64,000 nt of DNA from Cinclus cinclus (lineage: Eukaryota; Chordata; Aves; Passeriformes; Cinclidae), in assembly GCF_963662255.1 (NCBI RefSeq), contig NC_085055.1, positions 1,960,602 through 2,024,601 on the forward strand. Reading direction: 5' to 3'. Numbering within the stretch: position 1 is the stretch's first letter; the number at the start of each line of letters is the position of its first letter. The notes under the pieces are model-generated. The model ran no database searches and was not told the DNA's origin. It was given only the letters and a program-made list of their open reading frames with translations. Position numbers and translations under genes: made by a program. Shown here piece after piece: positions 54,101 to 64,000 of this stretch.

Positions 54101-55490
54101 GTAAAATGCGAATTATAAAGAACCTCTTCAATAAATATTTACAAAAATTAGGAAAAAACCTCAACCTGCACAAGGAATTTGGGAAAAAACCGAAAACCGG
54201 CCATTTTTTTTGATGTGATAAAACGTAAATAAAGCTCAACCTGCACAAGGAATTTGGGAGAAACCGAAAATCAGCCATTTTTTGGTGCAGTAAAATGTGA
54301 ATTCTAAAGAACCTCTTCAATAAATATTTACAAAAATGAGAACAAAAGCTCAACCTGCACAAGGAATTTGGGAGAAACCAAAAATCAGCCATTTTTTGGG
54401 ATGCAGTAAAATGCGAATTATAAAGAACCTCTTCAATAAATATTTACAAAAATTAGGAAAAAACCTCAACCTGCACAAGGAATTTGGGAAAAAACCGAAA
54501 ACCGGCCATTTTTTTTGATGTGATAAAACGTAAATAAAGCTCAACCTGCACAAGGAATTTGGGAGAAACCGAAAATCAGCCATTTTTTGGTGCAGTAAAA
54601 TGTGAATTCTAAAGAACCTCTTCAATAAATATTTACAAAAATGAGAACAAAAGCTCAACCTGCACAAGGAATTTGGGAGAAACCAAAAATCAGCCATTTT
54701 TTGGGATGCAGTAAAATGCGAATTATAAAGAACCTCTTCAATAAATATTTACAAAAATTAGGAAAAAACCTCAACCTGCACAAGGAATTTGGGAAAAAAC
54801 CGAAAACCGGCCATTTTTTTTGATGTGATAAAACGTAAATAAAGCTCAACCTGCACAAGGAATTTGGGAGAAATCGAAAATCAGCCATTTTTTGGTGCAG
54901 TAAAATGTGAATTATAAAGAACCTCTTCAATAAATATTTACAAAAATGAGAACAAAAGCTCAACCTGCACAAGGAATTTGGGAGAAACCAAAAATCAGCC
55001 ATTTTTTGGGATGCAGTAAAATGCGAATTCTAAAGAACCTCTTCAATAAATATTTACAAAAATGAGAACAAAAGCTCAACCTGCACAAGGAATTTGGGAA
55101 AAAACCGAAAACCGTCCATTTTTTTTTGATGTGATAAAACCTAAATAAAGCTCAACCTGCACAAGGAATTTTGGAAAAAACCCGAAAACGGGCCATTTTC
55201 TGAGATGAGGTAAAACGCAAATAAAGCTCAACGTGCACAAGTCATTTAGGAAAGTCTAAAAACCGGGCCATTTTTTGAGCGGCAAAACGCGAATTTCAGC
55301 GCAGCCCCTCCATACCTGCTTCGTCATAGGACACGGCGAGTTTCTGGAGCATCTCCCTGTCGATGGAGAGGATCTGCTGCTGCAGGATGCTCTGGTAGGA
55401 CAGCACGCTGTGCTCCTTGTCCCGCTCGTAGTCCTGCAGGTGCTGCTTCAGCACCTCGGGCAGCCGCGACTTCACGTACTCCGCCGCCGA
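47276..55490 (-). CDS. PPM1L: Protein phosphatase 1L (PP2C-epsilon), exons 2-4, 5' end outside window
   Basis: Metal-dependent Ser/Thr phosphatase, membrane-anchored at the ER in mammals, reported to act on ASK1/TAK1 and CERT. Exons: 55316-55490 (58 codons plus 1 nt, from SAAEYVKSRLPE), 49061-49222 and 47276-47625. All have AG/GT borders and compatible phases, giving 228 residues, about the C-terminal 63% of a ~360-residue protein. PP2C motifs seen: VANVGDSRGVL and LSHDHKP (exon 3), then GGFIS, AMSRSLGDYPLK, ILASDGLWDAFSNEEA with the metal-ligand Asp, and GCPDNITVMVV (exon 4). The tail reads SSKAEEQQ, one residue longer than the human end I recall. Exon 1, with the transmembrane anchor and the DGHGG motif, should lie to the right of 64000. 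Introns 2 and 3 are short (6.1 and 1.4 kb) and crowded with tandem repeats. Confidence 0.95.
47653..47850. repeat. 21-bp minisatellite, about 9.4 copies, in PPM1L intron 3
   Basis: Unit AGCTCTTGGGAATATCCAAGC with alternating variants (CTCTCTGGAACATCC, CTCTTGGGAATATCC). It starts 27 bp upstream of the exon 4 acceptor in the transcript sense. On the minus strand it reads as a 7-residue LDIPKSC-type repeat, in frame with exon 4 and without a stop. Confidence 0.96.
47966..48091. repeat. Second 21-bp minisatellite, 6 copies
   Basis: Six units of AATGGCTCTGCTGTACCCAGG. It has the same period as the neighbouring array but a different sequence. Confidence 0.93.
48825..49020. repeat. About 63-bp tandem repeat x3 in PPM1L intron 3
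   Basis: CCCACTGGAATTTTGGGTGG recurs at about 48838, 48901 and 48965, each followed by AAAAGGAGAGATNTGATCTG-type sequence. It ends about 40 bp downstream of the exon 3 donor in transcript sense. Confidence 0.92.
49277..50320. repeat. 12-bp minisatellite, 87 units, in PPM1L intron 2
   Basis: Units of CCTGCCCCGGAT, with variants CCAGCT, CCGGCT, CCCGCT and CCAGAT in the last six bases. The tract is 1,044 bp, exactly 87 x 12, with no indels noticed. The minus strand has GGGG every 12 nt. No frame contains a stop, so several long spurious open frames arise (Gly-Ala-Gly-Ser, Gly-Gln-Asp-Pro and Cys-Pro-Gly-Ser repeats). It ends about 54 bp from the exon 3 acceptor. Confidence 0.98.
50421..50790. 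repeat. Homopyrimidine/homopurine minisatellite
   Basis: About 370 bp almost purely C and T on the plus strand, in CCCATTTCCCTTCTCCCATTT units. Adenine occurs only in the CCCATT core. Confidence 0.95.
50805..51172. repeat. AT-rich / (TA)n simple sequence
   Basis: Repeated TATATA, AATATA and TTATAT blocks, with a (TA) run at about 51144-51170. Confidence 0.9.
51175..52250. other. PPM1L intron 2 unique segment, no gene seen
   Basis: Unique-looking sequence with a moderately CpG-rich patch at about 51900-52200. No recognisable coding domain. Confidence 0.6.
52255..53015. repeat. T-rich minisatellite (CCTTCATTTTTT type)
   Basis: About 760 bp of degenerate TTCATTTTTTCCC units on the plus strand, A/G-rich in the PPM1L transcript. 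Phe/Ser-rich open frames here are spurious. Confidence 0.95.
53530..55305. repeat. 305-bp higher-order tandem repeat in PPM1L intron 2
   Basis: Monomers begin CTCAACCTGCACAAGGAATT. Starts were located at 53780, 53855, 53930, 54044, 54160, 54235, 54349, then at 54465, 54540, 54654, 54770, 54845, 54959, 55075, 55151 and 55227. Three monomer types of 114, 116 and 75 bp alternate to form a 305-bp unit repeated four times (53930 to about 55150), nearly identical between copies. Diverged monomers flank the core on both sides. The last degenerate copy comes within about 15 bp of the exon 2 donor (55315). Confidence 0.96.
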
Positions 55491-55804
55491 CTGCGGGAGA
55501 AGGGTTCATCCAGTCATTCATTCGTTAGTTCCTTAATTCGTTAATTCGTTCATTAGCGCGCCGCGGCGATTGGGGTCGGGGTTACAGCGGGCGGGTGTCA
55601 CCCAACCCAGGTGAGAAGAGTCAGGGAATTCAGTGCAGGTTCACAGGAGAGGGTTTTAGGGATTCGGCGGGTAAATTTTTAATGGGTTGGTTGGGGTATT
55701 TTTGTTCTGGAATTTTTGTTTGGAATTGTGAAAGATGAGGCGGGGAACTGGAATCAAACGTTAATGGGTTTATTCTGAATTTTTATTTGAAATATGAAAG
55801 CATG

Positions 55805-56882
55805 AAGAGGCAGACTGGTATATTGATATGTTGATGTATTGATGTATTGATATAGTGATGTACTGGTATACTGATATATTGATATATTGATGTATTGATA
55901 TATTCATATACTGATATATCAATATATTCATATATTGATATCCTGATATATTGACATAGTGATGTATTGATATAGTGATGTATTGATATATTAATATACT
56001 GATATATTGATGTACTGATGTATTGATATATTGACATATTGATATACTGACATATTGATATATTGATATACTGATGTACTTATATATTCATATATTGATA
56101 TATTGATATAGTGATATATTCATATACTGATATACTGATATATCGATATATTAATATACTGATATATTGATATATTGATGTATTGATACTTTAATATATT
56201 GATATACTGATATATTGATATATTGATATACTGATACACTGATATACTGATATATTGATATACTGATACACTGATATACTGATATATCGACATACTGATA
56301 TATTGATATACTGATACACTGATATATTGATATATTGATATATTGATATACTGATATACTGATATACTGATACACTGATATACTGATATATTGATATACT
56401 GACAATCTGACATTCTGATACACTGATATACTGATACACTGATATACTGATATATTGATATACTGATACACTGATATATTGATATACTGATATATTGATA
56501 TATTGATATACTGATACACTGATATATTGATATATTGATATATTGATATACTGATATACTGATATACTGATACACTGATATACTGATATATTGATATACT
56601 GACAATCTGACATTCTGATACACTGATACACTGATATATTGATATATTGATATATTGATATACTGATACACTGATATATTGATATACTGATATATTGATA
56701 TATTGATATACTGATACACTGATATATTGATATACTGACAATCTGACATTCTGATACACTGATATACTGATATATTGATATACTGATACACTGATATATT
56801 GATATACTGATATATTGATATATTGATATACTGATACACTGATATATTGATATACTGACAATCTGACATTCTGATACACTGA
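55805..56882. repeat. 8-bp tandem array (TGATATAT/TGATATAC) in PPM1L intron 1
   Basis: About 1.07 kb of 8-bp units; the minus strand reads as Tyr-Ile-Ser/Asn-Gln repeats without stops. A variant block CTGACAATCTGACATTCTGA recurs at about 56400, 56601, 56737 and 56857. Spacings of about 200, 136 and 120 are all multiples of 8, showing higher-order duplication. Confidence 0.96.
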
Positions 56883-57236
56883 CACTTCGCTATTTCTGGC
56901 ACACACACACAAAATTCCCCGCTCCCTCCGTCCCACGGCTCGGTGCCCGAGCAGAGGGAACGAGCCGCAGGCGGCAGAGCGGGGCTGTGCTGGGCTCTGA
57001 GTAAAGCTGGAGTAACGGCGGAGTAACCCCCGAGAGCCCTGCAGCCCCTGCTTCTGCAAATCATTACTGACCGCAGTGCTGGCACGGCACCGTTTGTAAT
57101 CCCTTTCACCTGCTTTAACTGAGTCCAAGTTGTCACCTAGCCCTGGGAGAATTCTATTTATTAGTGTGACAAACAGATATTAATTAGAGTTTCATAGCAA
57201 AATCAGAGTATCATGGATTTTCTAGTAAAAGTTTAA

Positions 57237-57600
57237 AAGTTTTTTAGTAAAATATTAAAATAGACTAAGTGCAAAAATATTTTTACAGAAGTAGCCAATG
57301 CGTTTATTTAATACTAAAATAGACTATGTGTAATAATATTTTTTACAGAAGTAGCCAATGCTTTTATTTAATATTAAAATAGACTAAGTGTAATGATAAT
57401 TTTTACAGAAGTAGCCAATGCTTTTGTTTAACATTAAAACAGACTAAGTGCAAAAATATTTTTTACAGAAGTAGCCAATGCTTTTATTTAATACTAAAAT
57501 AGACCATGTGTAATAATATTTTTTTACAGAAGCAGCCAATGCTTTAATATTAAATATGGGTAATGATAATTTTTTACAGAAGTAACCAGTGTTTTTATTT
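57237..57600. repeat. 60-bp tandem repeat, about 6 copies
   Basis: ACAGAAGTAGCCAATG recurs ending at 57300, 57360, 57420 and 57480, then near 57541 and (diverged) near 57592. Units share TTTTATTTAATATTAAAATAG and a TAATAATATTTT-like block. Confidence 0.96.
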
Positions 57601-57604
57601 GTGG

Positions 57605-59800
57605 AACCGACTGGCAATGGTGATAATAACTCAGATAACAGTGTAAAATAGCTCATGGTGATTTAATGCATTTGTGGAGTACTTTATCTGTATGATAATA
57701 TTGAAAAGAACCATGAAAATAAACATCAAAATTAAGAAGGTGAAGAGGGGTTTACCACTGACCCCGGGGTTACCAAAAACTGCCTTGTGAGGACATAAAA
57801 TACCCAAACTTCACCCGTGGTGTGATCTGTACTTTAAGAAGACAGGTCAAGAACAGAACCAAACAGAATTATTCCTGGAATATATAAACTCAAAATGCTT
57901 GAATATGTATAACCCTCAGGAATATACATTTAACCAATGTAATGAAGTACATGAAGAATATAAAAAGTTTATGCAGGATATAAAAAACTTGTTTTTAACC
58001 TCAAGCACACAGCACTTTGTCTACTTTTTAAACTTCTCAAAACTTTCAGGAGTGACCTGAAATTTTCACGACCACCATCCCTCCCTGGGACTGTCACATT
58101 CCCACTGTGACAGGGAATAGAAATTCCCTTTTTTTTTTTCTGGCACAGGCTGAATTTGGGGGTTTTTTTCCACCTTTACCTCTCTGAAAGAACAACGGCT
58201 CCGTGCTCCAGTTTTCCTGCCAATCTCAAGGCAAAAAATAAAAATTAAGAAAAAAAAAAAAAAAAAAAAGAAATGGTAATAAAGTTGTTTTATTTTTTTT
58301 TATTCCAGGCCTGGGAGTGAGCAGAAGTCACCTCCAGTCTTTTCCTGGCGTTATTTTTAGTTTTCCAGAGTCAATCAGTGATTAAATTGCAATCTTAAAA
58401 TATCCCTGAAGTTGTGTTCCACGTTCCTGCACGCTGGCACCAAGGGAATAACTCCTGGAAAAAACCAAAGGAGCTGCCCACGTGAGCACAGAATAATTCA
58501 TTAATTACCAATTAACGTTACATTTGACGAGTTGCTGCTTCCAAAGTTGTACACGGATTATTTTAAGCCCAAATTCAAGAATTTGTGTTTAATGTGAGAA
58601 CAGATTTGTTCTCTTTGATCTCTGGGGGATTTTTGTGCTCCTGGAAAACACCTGAGCTCAGGAATTTGATTTTCTCCTGCTCATCCCTATGGAAAAGCAA
58701 TTCCATGGCCACTTCTCTAAAACTGCAACTCTGGGAATCTGCTTCCAGTCTGAAGCAAATTAAATAAAAGATTGACTTTAATACCTTAATTGACTTTAGG
58801 GTATTTTGTCCTACCATGGAAAATTAATATTTCATATAGAGAGAATAGATTTAAAAATATCTACAGTGAAGTATAAATCACAGAGAGTATTCACCACAAA
58901 AATCTCAATTTTTCACTGAATAAAACCAAACCCTGACATAAAAATCCCCTCAGGAATTGCTGAAACCCCTCATTCTCACCCCACCCCATTTCCTGACTCA
59001 CCAACCAACCAAGACCATAAAATTTGTATTTTCCTACCCCAAAATTCACACTTCTGGCACTGAAACACTGAAATTTTAATTAATTGTGTTATAAACACAG
59101 GGGCAGCTGCATCCTTCCCTCTCCTCACCCCATCCCATTTCCTGACTCTCCAATGAACCAAACCTTTAAAATCTGTATTTCCCCCCCAAAATTTCACCTT
59201 TCTGTCACCGAAACGCTGAAATTTTCATTAATTGTGTTATAAACACACACAGCTCAGGGGAAATCCCTCTCCAAGAGGCAAAGCCTTGGCAATGCTCCTC
59301 ATCCCACCCCGGATGCAGAATGTCCCAAATTTTGTGGTTTTCCACCCAAATGGAGCTCCCTGTGTGGGCACACGAGGGGACAAGGAGTGACCCGAGAGCC
59401 CCGTGACCAAAGTCCTTAATTAAGACACCAAATTCATTAATTAAGACACCAAACTCGTTAATTAAGCAGCTCCACAGCCCTGTGAAAATCCAGGGTGGAA
59501 AACAAGAGCCATGGGATGGTCAGGACGTGGCAGGGGAAGCTCTGAGGGATCCAATTAGCTGGAACTGCCATTATTTATCAACATTTCTAATTTAACAGCC
59601 ATTATTTATCATCATTTTTTCATTTAACAGCCATTATTTATCAAAATTTCCAATTTAACAGCCATTAATTTATCAACATTTCTAATTTAACAGATGGCAC
59701 CGAGCCCCTGATTTACAGGGATATCCCCACAGATTTGGGATATTCATGGCCTGGAGAGAATTCATTCTGCATTCCCAGCTCCTGAAGACATCCAGGGAAA
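57605..59800. other. PPM1L intron 1 segment, no gene seen
   Basis: Unique sequence with poly-A near 58250-58270 and a loosely repeated pair of blocks at 58975-59100 and 59125-59250, about 150 bp apart. The pair shares CCCCATTTCCTGACTC and AATTAATTGTGTTATAAACACA-like text. Confidence 0.6.
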
Positions 59801-59804
59801 ATAA

Positions 59805-60715
59805 AATAAAATAAAGGATCTGGAAAATCGAATACAGGATGCAGGGAAAATAAAATACGGGATCCAGGGGAAATAAAATACAGGATATGGGAAAATGAAT
59901 ACAGGATATGGGGAAATGAATACAGGATATGGGGAAATCGAACACAGGATCCAGGGAAAATAAAATACAGGATCTGGAGAAATAAAATAAAGGATCTGTG
60001 GAAAATCAAATACAGGATCTGGAGAAATAAAGTACAGGATATGGGAAAATCAAATACAGGATATGGGGAAAATCAAATACAGGATCTAGGGAAATAAAAT
60101 AAAGGATCTAGGGAAATAAAATACAGGATCTGGGAAAATCATATATAGGGTCTGGGGAAAATCAAATTTAGAATCCAGGGAAAATAAAATACAGGATATG
60201 GCGAAATCAAACACAGGATCCAGGGAAAATCAAATACAGGATCTGGGAAAATTAAATACAGGATCTAGGGGAAATAAAATACATGATATGGGAAAATGAA
60301 ATACAGGATATGGGGAAAATCAAATACGGGATCTAGGGAAATAAAATACAGGATATGGGAAAATCAAATACAGGATATGGGGAAAATCAAATACAGGATA
60401 TGGGGAAAATCAAATACAGGATGTGGAGAAATAAAATACAGGATCTGTGGAAAATCAAATACAGGATCTGGAGAAAATCAAATACAGGATCTGGGGAAAT
60501 AAAATACAGGATTTGGGAAAATCATATATAGGGTCTGGGGAAAATCAAATTTAGAATCCAGGGGAAATCAAATACAGGATCTGTGGAAAATCAAATACAG
60601 GATCCAGGGAAAATAAAATACAGGATATGGGAAAATCCAATACAGGATCTAGGGGAAATAAAATACAAGCTACAGGAGAAGATCAAATACAGGATGCAGG
60701 GCAGAGTGGGGCACC
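59805..60715. repeat. About 20-bp minisatellite (AAATACAGGATCTGGGGAAA type)
   Basis: More than 35 degenerate units, 18-23 bp each, of AAATACAGGATATGGGGAAA. A reverse-complement unit lies at about 60812-60845, beyond the array. Confidence 0.95.
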
Positions 60716-61100
60716 CCTGGTGCAGGATTTTGAGGCACACCTTTCAAGATCCTGCTGTCCCTCCTTCCCACAGAATTCCCATTCCCTCCCCTCCAAAAAC
60801 ACCTGGATGGGTCCTGTATTTGATATTCCCCGTATCCCATATTTTATTTTCTTATTTATTCATTTATTTATTTGATTTAATCATTTTTATTTTATTTATT
60901 TTATTGTTTTTTATTTTATTTTATTTTATTTTATTTTATTTTATTTTATTTTATTTTATTTTATTTTATTTTATTTTATTTTCTTCTTTATTCCAGGGAA
61001 AATCAAATACAGGATGCAGGGCAGAGTGGGGCACCCCTGGTGCAGGATTTTGAGGCACACCTTTCAAGATCCTGCTGTCCCTCCTTCCCACAGAATTCCC
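60682..61100. repeat. 99-bp perfect direct duplication flanking an ATTTT array
   Basis: Positions 60682-60780 and 61002-61100 are identical over 99 bp, offset by 320. Between them lie an inverted unit of the neighbouring minisatellite and about 140 bp of (ATTTT)n. Confidence 0.95.
60840..60988. repeat. (ATTTT)n microsatellite
   Basis: Pentanucleotide TTTTA repeats, pure from about 60915 and degenerate before. Confidence 0.95.
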
Positions 61101-61101
61101 T

Positions 61102-64000
61102 GCCTTTCAGAAAAACCTGGATCCCCACAAGTTTCCTGCTCCACACGCCATGCCCCACCACTGGAACCAGATGATTTTTAAAATCAAAGGAAGGACACAA
61201 AGATTTCTGAGGCTTGACGGGGCAAAAAAGTCCAAAGCTGCAAGTCAAAGAAGGTTTTGGGAGCAAACCTTAGGGAAATGTTAATGAACAAAAAAAGTGT
61301 CCTGGTGCAGAAAAATCCCAGGATTAACCTGGTTAAATCCCGAGTTGCTCGGTGATCTCGGATGACGCATCGACACAGTCACAACAAATCCAAAAATAAA
61401 AGAATATAAACACAGAAACAAATGGAAACAAAAGAAAAAAATATATATATTAGAAAAAAAAAATACTTGGAGCAAGGAAAACCCGTGGAAAATGTTAAAA
61501 AGTTGCTGCAGCAGAGGAGCTACTGCCAGGTGATGTCCTGAAAGCTGCAGGGTTGAATTTTTCTGTCCCAAAGTCGTTCCCTTTTCCTGGAGCTGTCCCC
61601 TGCTGCAGCCACTGGAGCCTAAATCCCAGGCAAAGAACCCAAATCCCGAGGGCAGGAACAGGTTGGGAAGTGCTGGTAAAGTTATTTTCCAGCAGAAATC
61701 CACCCAGGGATATGCAGGGCTGAAAAAAAAATCTCTTTCATCTCCGCGTTTGAAAATTCCCACAGGATGGGGAGATGCTGCACTTTTTAATAATCCCGAG
61801 GGAGAGAGAGGTGGAATTACAGAGCGGGAATGCCTAAAAAAACCAGGATATGGGATCAGGTGGCTCCCACCGCCGGGAAAAACCCGGGATTTGGGAGGCA
61901 CAGGGAGCAAAGGGGCTCCTCGGGGTGTCCCTGATCCCATTCCTGTCCTCTGCAGCCTCAGGAACAAATTCTGGGCTCATTCCAACCAAACTCCTCATTC
62001 CCACAGATCACCCCGGACAAATCCTTCCTGCTGCTCTCCGCGGCCTCGGGGATCCCAGCAAAGCCTTCCACGGAAATCAGGATGCTGATTTAAAATATCC
62101 ACAACACTTGCGAGAGTCTTCAGGGACTGAGATCCATCTCCAGATCCCCCTGATCCAGGGGGGTTCCTAGGGTGGGGGTGGTTGTCACCGTCCCCGTCCC
62201 ACCCGCTCCAATTCCATCCTGCGTGAGAAAGATGGAAAAATCACGGGAAAGATTCCGGATCCACGACGATCCCGTTTGGATTTTCACAGTGCCCGTCTCA
62301 GACCAGCAGAAATCATTTGAAATACAGGTTTTTGGGCTTGTATATATATATGTATTAAAAAAAAAAAAACCCACACCAAAACCCAAATCTACCCACACGA
62401 TTCATTATTCTAAGGGAAGTGCACTTAACTTATTAAACATCTCTCAGAGGGAAAGTGAAAACCATGGAATAACGAGCTTGTGGACAAGAAATGCACTCCA
62501 GAAAATCCATCAGTGAAATTTTGTAGCAATTCTCTAAGGCTTTCCTGCTCATTTCCAAAAAGCACAGTGCAGAAACATCTATATATTGACACATAAATTA
62601 AGATTTAAAAAAAATCCCATCCCAGATGAAACAAGAGACCTGGAATCCACCTTTCCCTGACCCCCTTGTTCTGGGGAGAGTCCCTGGGTTTTATTTTCCC
62701 TTCCAGGGGTGAACCAGGACAACCTGAGGAGCTCGTTCCTCTGCTCGAACACAGCGAGGGATTATTCCCATTTTTTCTGCCATTCCAGGAGTTTTCTTGG
62801 CATCCTGACACTCCAGAAGTGGCTGAAGAATATTCCCTGGATTCCTGCCTCCCTGAGAGCCAAAGAATATTCCCTGGATCCCCGAGAGCCAGACTCGGGG
62901 CAGACAAATCCCTCCACACAGGAAGGGCTGGTGGGGACGGCAGCAGATCCCAAAACGGTGCTCCTGGAATGTGGCGCTGATTCCAGGGAAATTTCCTGCT
63001 CCTTCCCCATCCCACCCCTGGTGTTTAGGATCAGCGGGAGCAGCTCCCCTGGAGCCACTGGGATTTTGCTGGGGCAAACCTCTCGGAATGAAGACGTGGA
63101 GCTGGGAGCAGAATTCCAAGGGAAACACGAGAGCAAGAACGGGATCTGCTCTGCTGGGAGAACACGAGACCCACAGATGGCACCAGGACAAACAGTTTGC
63201 CCTCTAAAGCAAGGAGCTATTCAAGGATAAACAAACCAAGAGAATTTTTCCTTTAATACCAAATTTTGGTACGTCCAGCCAGTCATTTCATGATCTAAAA
63301 GTGTCTTTTTTTTTTTTTCCCCCTCTGCAATAAACGATCAGTGCGTATCCGAGGAAAGCCCCACTCACAGTTTAAAATAAAGTTATGAGTTGTGAATCTT
63401 AATTAGAATGTCAACCATTATCTATGTCTCTTTTAGGAGAAAAAAAAATAGTTTAATGGGGAAATTAAAGTGAAAATGAGGCCCAAAGCAGTCGGTTGAT
63501 AAAATTCCTGTCAGTTCTGACAAACAGGGAGCTGGAGCTGGCTTAAAGGTGATGGATTCCATAAATCCTGGAAGATGCAGAGCACAGACACAGAGGAGCA
63601 GCAATAATTCTGACAAACACCCCCCCGTGGCCATAATGCTAATGGTTGACTAATATTTGAGTTTACCAAAGGGCACGATTTAGTTAATGGCACAAAGCAA
63701 AATCGGTGTGATTGAAGTGCTTAAAAAAAAAAAAAATAAGAAAAAAATTAGGGATGTCAAGATTTCACCTGATTTTGATGCTAATTGGGTGGAACTATTA
63801 ATGGAGATGAGCTGAATGTGAAATTAAGGTCTGTGAAAAAAAAAAAAAAAGGGGGGGTTTAAAATGCTTGAAAAGACTTGGCCATTACCAGGTAACAATG
63901 CAGAAAAATCCAGGTCCCAAATTACAATTTATTTACTGAACGTGAAGGTGCACAGAGCATTTGAAGGGCAGCCAGGAGCATTTCACCCAACCAGGATCAA
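61102..64000. other. PPM1L intron 1 to window end, no gene seen
   Basis: Unique-looking sequence on both strands with no recognisable protein domains. PPM1L exon 1 is not present. Minor poly-A and poly-G runs lie at about 63720-63860. Confidence 0.6.

Noticed and set aside
56120..57136. Tyr/Ile/Ser/Gln-rich 338-codon minus-strand frame
   Set aside because: Translation of the 8-bp array; no stop can form in this unit.

Overview
The window is vertebrate nuclear DNA, most likely from a bird. It holds spliced genes with GT-AG introns, CpG-island promoters, truncated CR1 LINE 3' ends (the dominant avian retroposon) and short introns. KPNA4 spans about 19 kb here; I recall the human gene as several times longer. 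Species cannot be fixed from the sequence. No bacterial-type features, tRNA, rRNA or CRISPR arrays were seen.

Layout, left to right. (1) 1-22.1 kb: KPNA4 (importin alpha-3) on the minus strand. All 17 coding exons can be placed with correct phases and give an intact 521-residue protein. A CpG-island promoter lies at 21.25-22.13 kb, followed upstream by a 61-bp degenerate tandem repeat. The 3' UTR holds a large CA/GT minisatellite, and introns 8 and 9 hold two minisatellites that clasp exon 9. (2) 22.5-33 kb: intergenic, with one CR1 fragment and AT-rich microsatellites. (3) 33.27-33.86 kb: ARL14, a single-exon ARF-like GTPase, minus strand. (4) 35.5-40.5 kb: a CpG-rich probable promoter, then B3GALNT1 (globoside synthase family) on the plus strand, with its whole coding sequence in one exon after a 3' splice site. 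(5) 41.3-64 kb: PPM1L (PP2C-epsilon), minus strand. Exons 2-4 are present; exon 1 (N-terminal membrane anchor and start of the phosphatase domain) must lie beyond the right edge. B3GALNT1 and PPM1L are tail to tail.

The genes are ordinary conserved cell-biology genes: nuclear import, a small GTPase, a Golgi glycosyltransferase and a Ser/Thr phosphatase. They form no pathway together. The unusual feature is the density and variety of tandem repeats, especially in PPM1L: a 12-bp array of 87 units, two 21-bp arrays, a 305-bp higher-order repeat built from 114+116+75-bp monomers, an 8-bp array with a higher-order marker, a 60-bp array, a ~20-bp array and a 99-bp perfect duplication. Several arrays stop within tens of bases of splice sites. 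Two minus-strand arrays are stop-free and in frame with the next PPM1L exon. I found no convincing new protein-coding system. The repeat architecture around exons is the strongest candidate for something undescribed.
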